Shown one piece after another: positions 21,338 to 24,878 of a stretch of 24,878 bases of DNA. Each line of letters opens with the position of its first letter. Positions within the stretch are counted from its first letter, which is position 1. Source of the DNA: a virus; the IMG/VR virus record IMGVR_UViG_3300017755_000098, positions 1 to 24,878 of that record. One strand, 5' to 3'. Below the pieces are notes generated by a model that searched no databases, was not told where the DNA came from, and worked only from the letters and a program-made list of their open reading frames with translations. A program made the position numbers and the translations under genes.

Positions 21338-21859
21338 ATGGCTTGTAATATAACAAATGGAAGAAGTTTACCTTGTAAATCAGGTGTAGGTGGATTAAGA
21401 TATGTTTTCTTTTCCAATTACTCTACTGCAACAAGAGATTTAACTGTCGCTGGCGATGGATCAGTTACTTTAGATGGCTCAGTTGATTTTTTTAGATATG
21501 ATTTAAAAGGTAATTCATCTTTAGAAACAGCCATAAATTCTTCAAGAGAAAATGGTACAACTTTTTATGAAAGCACACTTAATCTTACATTACAATTTTT
21601 AGATAAAGCTACACAAGAGCAAATTAAATTAATTGCTCACGGTAGACCTCAAGTTGTTGTTGTTGATTATAATGGTAATGCTTTCTTATTAGGGAAAGAA
21701 CACGGATGCGAAGTTAGTGGGGGTACAGTAGTCTCAGGCGCAGCTATGGGAGATTTATCAGGATTTACGTTAGTAATAAATGCTCAAGAAACAGCACCAC
21801 CATTCTTCTGTGCAGCAGCACCGAGTGATGATGCTAGTTCACCGATTGCACCAAACTAA
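21338..21859 (+). CDS. Predicted major tail (tube) protein
   Basis: This 173-residue beta-rich protein has GVGGLRYVFFSNYSTATRD near the N-terminus, then SSLETAINSSRENGTTFYES and TLNLTLQFLDKATQEQIKLI. HGRPQVVVVDYNGNAFLLGK and SGAAMGDLSGFTLVINAQET follow. The Gly-rich loops, the central TxxLxLxFLDxxTQEQIKLIA strand-helix and the closing strand GFTLVINAQE match tail-tube subunits. It has terminators on both sides (21290-21322 and 21881-21910), so it is transcribed apart from the portal gene. The start follows a T-rich terminator tail and an A-rich leader (AAAAAATAAAAAT), with no Shine-Dalgarno sequence. Confidence 0.65.
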   Translation: MACNITNGRSLPCKSGVGGLRYVFFSNYSTATRDLTVAGDGSVTLDGSVDFFRYDLKGNSSLETAINSSRENGTTFYESTLNLTLQFLDKATQEQIKLIAHGRPQVVVVDYNGNAFLLGKEHGCEVSGGTVVSGAAMGDLSGFTLVINAQETAPPFFCAAAPSDDASSPIAPN

Positions 21860-21880
21860 GAGAAGTTATGGTTTTAAATT

Positions 21881-21910
21881 AAAGAGAGGGTTATATGCCC
21901 TCTTTTTTTT
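21881..21910 (+). terminator. Intrinsic terminator after the tail-tube gene
   Basis: AAAGAGAGGG (21881-21890) pairs with CCCTCTTTTT (21898-21907) over ten base pairs including one G-T, around the loop TTATATG. The 3' arm is itself part of a T9 run. It closes the tail-tube transcript before the next promoter. Confidence 0.85.
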
Positions 21911-21920
21911 TACAAATATT

Positions 21921-21943
21921 TTAATTTACTTTGTTATATAAAT
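21921..21943 (+). promoter_or_regulatory. Candidate late promoter element 4
   Basis: TTAATTTACT (21921-21930) is followed by TTGTTA (21931-21936), seven bases (TATAAAT) and the ATG at 21944. The spacing is the same as before 10478, 17926 and 19338. It stands right after a terminator and would start the transcript for portal, connector and fibre. Confidence 0.6.
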
Positions 21944-22339
21944 ATGAAGATTATGACAACAAGTGCAACTGGTCAAACTTTAAAAGTTATACCAAGACTT
22001 TTTAATTCAGTAAATAATATTGTTGTTAGAGATAACAGCACAAATAAAAGTTACACTTATACAAATATTAATACCAGCTTTTCAGCAAATAATTATATGA
22101 GTATAATAAATCAAGGTAGTGGATATGTTGATAGTGATAGTAACACAATTTTAAAAGAGGGTAGATTTTATGATTTAACTGTTTATGGTGCAAATACAAC
22201 ACTTTTATATAAAGACAAAATATTTGTTACAACTCAAACAATTAATCAAGCAAACAACGACTATTATGACATCAATAATGGCGAGTATACAACAGATAGC
22301 CAAGCAGCTATGAATGATAACGATTATATAATAATATGA
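21944..22339 (+). CDS. 131-residue structural protein of unknown role
   Basis: A beta-rich Asn/Thr-rich protein (VIPRLFNSVNNIVVRDNSTN, then GRFYDLTVYGANTTLLYKDK) with a disordered, Asp/Asn-rich end (DDNDYIII-like). It starts from its own candidate late promoter. The end overlaps the portal ATG by 4 bases. A virion-associated or fibre-accessory role is likely from place and composition; no family was recognised. An internal ATG at 21953 is an alternative start. Confidence 0.55.
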   Translation: MKIMTTSATGQTLKVIPRLFNSVNNIVVRDNSTNKSYTYTNINTSFSANNYMSIINQGSGYVDSDSNTILKEGRFYDLTVYGANTTLLYKDKIFVTTQTINQANNDYYDINNGEYTTDSQAAMNDNDYIII

Positions 22340-24066
22340 GTGATTTAAGGATAGTTAATTTAAGTACATATACAAGTCCTGTTATTAAAGAAATTAATAA
22401 TAAAGAGTATATACAATATGGCGAGGATAATATGTATTTTCAGTTTTTAATAGACAGATATAATGGCAGTCCAACAAATAACGCTATAATAAATGGTGTA
22501 AGCGAGATGATATATGGTAAGGGTTTAGATGCTACTGATAGTAATAGAAAACCAAACGAGTATGCGCAAATGAAAGTTTTATTTCATAATGATTGTGTTA
22601 GAAAACTTTGTTATGATTTAAAATTAATGGGTCAATGCGCAGTTCAAGTAATATATTCACAAGACAGATCAAAAATAGCAAGACTTGAACATATGCCTGT
22701 TGAAACATTAAGAGCTGAAAAAAGTGAAGATGGCGAGATAAAAGCATATTACTATGCAAATGATTGGGAGAAAGTAAAACCTAATACTAAACTAAAAAAG
22801 ATACCAGCTTTTGGTTATAGTAAGCAAAATTTAGAGATAATGTATATTAAACCTTATAGAGCAGGATTTTTTTATTATAGCCCTGTGGATTACCAAGGTG
22901 GATTACAATATTGTGAACTAGAAGAAGAAGTGTCGAATTATCATCTTAATAATATTATGAATGGTTTAGCACCATCTATGTTAATTAATTTTAACAATGG
23001 TGTACCAGCAGAAGAAGAAAGAGAATTAATTGAGCAAAGAATATATCAAAAATTTAGTGGCAGTAGTAATGCAGGTAAATTTATTTTAGCATTTAACGAT
23101 AATGCTGAAAGCCAAGCTAATATTGATCCTGTTCAATTAAGTGATGCACACAATCAATATCAATTTTTAAGTGATGAGAGTACTAAAAAAATAATGGTCA
23201 GCCACAGAGTTGTAAGTCCTATGCTTTTAGGTATAAAAGATCAAACAGGATTAGGTAATAATGCAGATGAATTAAAAACTGCTTCTATATTAATGGATAA
23301 CACAGTTATAAGACCTTTTCAGACACTTTTAATAGACAGTTTTGATAAGATATTAGCTTATAACAATATAAGCCTTAATTTATACTTTAAAACGCTTCAA
23401 CCACTTGAATTTACAGAATTAGACAACGTAGATGATAAAGAAACAAAAGAAGAAGAAACAGGTATAAAACAAAAGTTAAAAAGTAATGTTCATCTTAGTA
23501 GTGAAACTATGAATGATATTGCTGACGATATAATTGAAAAAGGAGAAGATATTGGTAATGAATGGGAATTAATAGACGAAAGACCAGCATTTGAAGATGA
23601 AAGTGAAATAAAAAACTATTTTGAATTTGCCAGTGTTGTTACAGGAGATGCAAGAAAAAAAAGCATACAAGATACAAGTGTTTTTAGGATTAGATATGTT
23701 TATACAGCAGGTAGATCAACAGAGGGTAAATCAAGAGATTTTTGTTATAAAATGATGGCTGCTAATAAGGTTTATCGTATGGAAGATTTAAATAAAATTA
23801 GTAAAGCTAATGTAGATTTAAGTCCAGCAGATGCAAAAGGAGAGGGTTATAACATTTGGTTATACAAAGGTGGTGTTAATTGTTCTCATTATTGGATGCG
23901 GAGAATATATCTTAAAAAAGATAATAAAAAAATATCAGTAGGTAAAGCAAGAAAAATTATAAGTGCATTACCACAAAATAAAAAGAAAGATGCGAGATTT
24001 CAAGTTAATGCACCTGAAGTAGCACAAATAGCATCAGCAAGAAATAATTATTGGAGAAAAGATTAA
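22336..24066 (+). CDS. Portal protein with C-terminal minor-head-like module
   Basis: This is a 576-residue protein. The first 360 or so residues show a portal pattern. YGEDNMYFQFLIDRYNGSPT comes first, then NNAIINGVSEMIYGKG, CYDLKLMGQCAVQVIYSQD and NLEIMYIKPYRAGFFYYSP. GLQYCELEEEVSNYHLNNIM, MVSHRVVSPMLLGIKDQTGL and the helix DELKTASILMDNTVIRPFQT follow. About 200 residues remain. From about 430 these contain GKSRDFCYKMMAANKVYRME and KGEGYNIWLYKGGVNCSHYW, then RRIYL, like the Cys/GGxNCxHxW motif of Mu gpF/SPP1 gp7-type minor head modules. The portal forms the dodecameric DNA gate at the capsid vertex. The extra module could sit inside the head. Overlap with 21944-22339 is 4 bases. Confidence 0.85.
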   Translation: MSDLRIVNLSTYTSPVIKEINNKEYIQYGEDNMYFQFLIDRYNGSPTNNAIINGVSEMIYGKGLDATDSNRKPNEYAQMKVLFHNDCVRKLCYDLKLMGQCAVQVIYSQDRSKIARLEHMPVETLRAEKSEDGEIKAYYYANDWEKVKPNTKLKKIPAFGYSKQNLEIMYIKPYRAGFFYYSPVDYQGGLQYCELEEEVSNYHLNNIMNGLAPSMLINFNNGVPAEEERELIEQRIYQKFSGSSNAGKFILAFNDNAESQANIDPVQLSDAHNQYQFLSDESTKKIMVSHRVVSPMLLGIKDQTGLGNNADELKTASILMDNTVIRPFQTLLIDSFDKILAYNNISLNLYFKTLQPLEFTELDNVDDKETKEEETGIKQKLKSNVHLSSETMNDIADDIIEKGEDIGNEWELIDERPAFEDESEIKNYFEFASVVTGDARKKSIQDTSVFRIRYVYTAGRSTEGKSRDFCYKMMAANKVYRMEDLNKISKANVDLSPADAKGEGYNIWLYKGGVNCSHYWMRRIYLKKDNKKISVGKARKIISALPQNKKKDARFQVNAPEVAQIASARNNYWRKD

Positions 24067-24069
24067 GAT

Positions 24070-24579
24070 ATGGCAACAGCATTATTTATAACACGAAAGC
24101 AATTAGTACAAAATTCTATTTTAGATGGAAACGTTGATACAGACAAGTTTATACAGTTTGTTAAAATAGCACAGGAGATACATATTAGAAACTATCTAGG
24201 TACTGATCTTTATAATAAAATAAGTACTGATATTGCAGGAACTGGTGGTGCAAGTTTAACAGGTAATTATTTAACACTTGTTACAACCTATATACAGCCA
24301 ATGCTGATTCATTTCGCAATGGTAGATTATTTACCTTTTGCAGCATACCAGATCAAAAATGGTGGAGTATTTAAACATATTAGCGAAAATGCAGAAAGTG
24401 TTTCTAAAAATGAAGTAGATTTTTTAGTTGAAAAAGAAAGAGATATAGCAGAATACTATACAAGAAGATTTATTGACTATATGAGTTTTAATCAATCTTT
24501 ATTCCCTGAATACACAAGTAATTCAAACGAAGATATTGACCCTGACAAAGATGCTTTATTTAATGGCTGGGTATTATGA
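24070..24579 (+). CDS. Head-tail connector/adaptor protein
   Basis: This is a 169-residue, mostly helical protein beginning ALFITRKQLVQNSILDGNVD. The middle contains QIAQEIHIRNYLGTDLYNKI-like segments (FVKIAQEIHIRNYLGTDLYN) and TTYIQPMLIHFAMVDYLPFA. The end is acidic (SNEDIDPDKDALFNGWVL). The helix bundle and position directly after the portal fit a gp6-like head completion or adaptor protein that docks under the portal ring. I recall similar short proteins in Bacteroidetes phage genomes beside the portal. It starts four bases after the portal stop and shares an ATGA overlap with the following small ORF. Confidence 0.65.
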   Translation: MATALFITRKQLVQNSILDGNVDTDKFIQFVKIAQEIHIRNYLGTDLYNKISTDIAGTGGASLTGNYLTLVTTYIQPMLIHFAMVDYLPFAAYQIKNGGVFKHISENAESVSKNEVDFLVEKERDIAEYYTRRFIDYMSFNQSLFPEYTSNSNEDIDPDKDALFNGWVL

Positions 24580-24665
24580 AAAAAAGAAAAAGTAAACCTA
24601 AAAACAAAAACGTTGAGAAACTAATTGTTTATTTAAAAAAAATTGTAAATGGCAGCATTAACTAA
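24576..24665 (+). CDS. 29-residue basic micro-ORF
   Basis: A short ORF overlaps the connector stop by 4 bases (ATGA) and the fibre start by 17. It encodes a very basic N-terminus (MKKRKSKPKNKNVEKL) followed by IVYLKKIVNGSIN. It fills an otherwise unexplained 69-base gap with the overlap geometry used elsewhere, but the length is marginal. It may be a real small protein or merely a coupling device. Confidence 0.4.
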   Translation: MKKRKSKPKNKNVEKLIVYLKKIVNGSIN

Positions 24666-24878
24666 TACTCAAATATCGGTAACTTATGTAGGCTTATTAA
24701 AAACAACAGGTAGTACTGTTTTAAGCTCTACTGCACAACAAATAACTGATGGATCAGGTAATAATAGTATTCTATATTTATCTACAGCAGGTGTTGGTAT
24801 TGGTGGAGCAGCAGCTAGTGGAAAAGAATTAGATGTAACAGGTAATGTACTTGTAACAGGCGATCTACAAGTTGATAA
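24649..24878 (+). CDS. Tail fibre/receptor-binding protein N-terminus (3' truncated)
   Basis: The frame is open to the window's end and gives the first 76 residues. After ALTNTQISVTYVGLLKTTGS come SSTAQQITDGSGNNSILYLS and TAGVGIGGAAASGKELDVTG, then NVLVTGDLQVD. The combination of 'DGSGNNS..LSTAGVGIG' and repeating 'LDVTGN.LVTGDL' strands is characteristic of the start of phage tail fibres or beta-helical shaft proteins with chaperone-like C-termini. It would begin the fibre that recognises the host. The rest of the gene lies outside the window, so the receptor-binding tip is not visible. Confidence 0.7.
   Translation, partial: MAALTNTQISVTYVGLLKTTGSTVLSSTAQQITDGSGNNSILYLSTAGVGIGGAAASGKELDVTGNVLVTGDLQVD

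Noticed and set aside
1-24878. CRISPR array, tRNA gene, integrase, insertion sequence or attachment site
   Set aside because: Reading through the window I saw no evenly spaced direct repeats, cloverleaf-like sequence, recombinase motif or transposase; absence by eye is not a formal search.

Overview
The window is a contiguous piece of a tailed bacteriophage genome. Every gene I can support lies on the + strand, most are joined by short overlaps, and no gene-free stretch reaches 300 bases. The DNA is very AT-rich. Ribosome-binding sites of the Shine-Dalgarno type are essentially absent, and starts are preceded by A/T-rich leaders. Several transcription starts carry the Bacteroidetes-type -7 box TAnnTTTG. 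Together with protein types I associate with phages of marine Flavobacteriia, this points to a Bacteroidetes (probably flavobacterial) host. Tail tube, tape-measure and tail-chaperone genes with no visible sheath gene suggest siphovirus morphology. No integrase, lysis gene, tRNA or CRISPR array is visible.

Region 1 (1-9006) is the replication, recombination and DNA-modification block. It holds a 5'-truncated gene, a small protein with an SSB-like acidic tail, a DnaB/RecA-fold helicase and a sigma-like factor. These are followed by a Dam-like adenine methyltransferase, a CxC mini-protein, a PD-(D/E)XK nuclease and a SET-domain protein. Next come a coiled-coil protein, a RecE/DUF3799-type exonuclease, a second sigma-like factor related to the first, and a ParB-like protein. 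The block ends with a predicted TET-associated-type glycosyltransferase (TAGT), a UDP-galactopyranose mutase and the small and large terminase subunits. The chain ParB-glycosyltransferase-mutase-TerS-TerL is unbroken. It suggests that this phage makes UDP-galactofuranose and uses it to glycosylate something, most plausibly its own DNA before packaging.

Region 2 (9007-10477) is an island of six small genes of unknown function. It is driven by two near-identical TAnnTTTG-type promoters and closed by a strong intrinsic terminator.

Region 3 (10478-24878) is the virion block. Its order is tail assembly chaperones with a -1 frameshift on a T9 run, tail-completion proteins, two large tail proteins, a small ORF and the tape measure. 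Then come the prohead protease, a Cys-rich mini-protein, scaffold, decoration-like protein, major capsid protein and tail tube. It ends with an unknown structural protein, the portal, a head-tail connector, a tiny basic ORF and the start of a tail fibre. Four genes in this block (tail chaperone, protease, scaffold and the pre-portal gene) start exactly seven bases after the element TTGTTA (ATGTTA in one case). This is a candidate phage-specific late promoter, and the two sigma-like proteins are candidates to read it.
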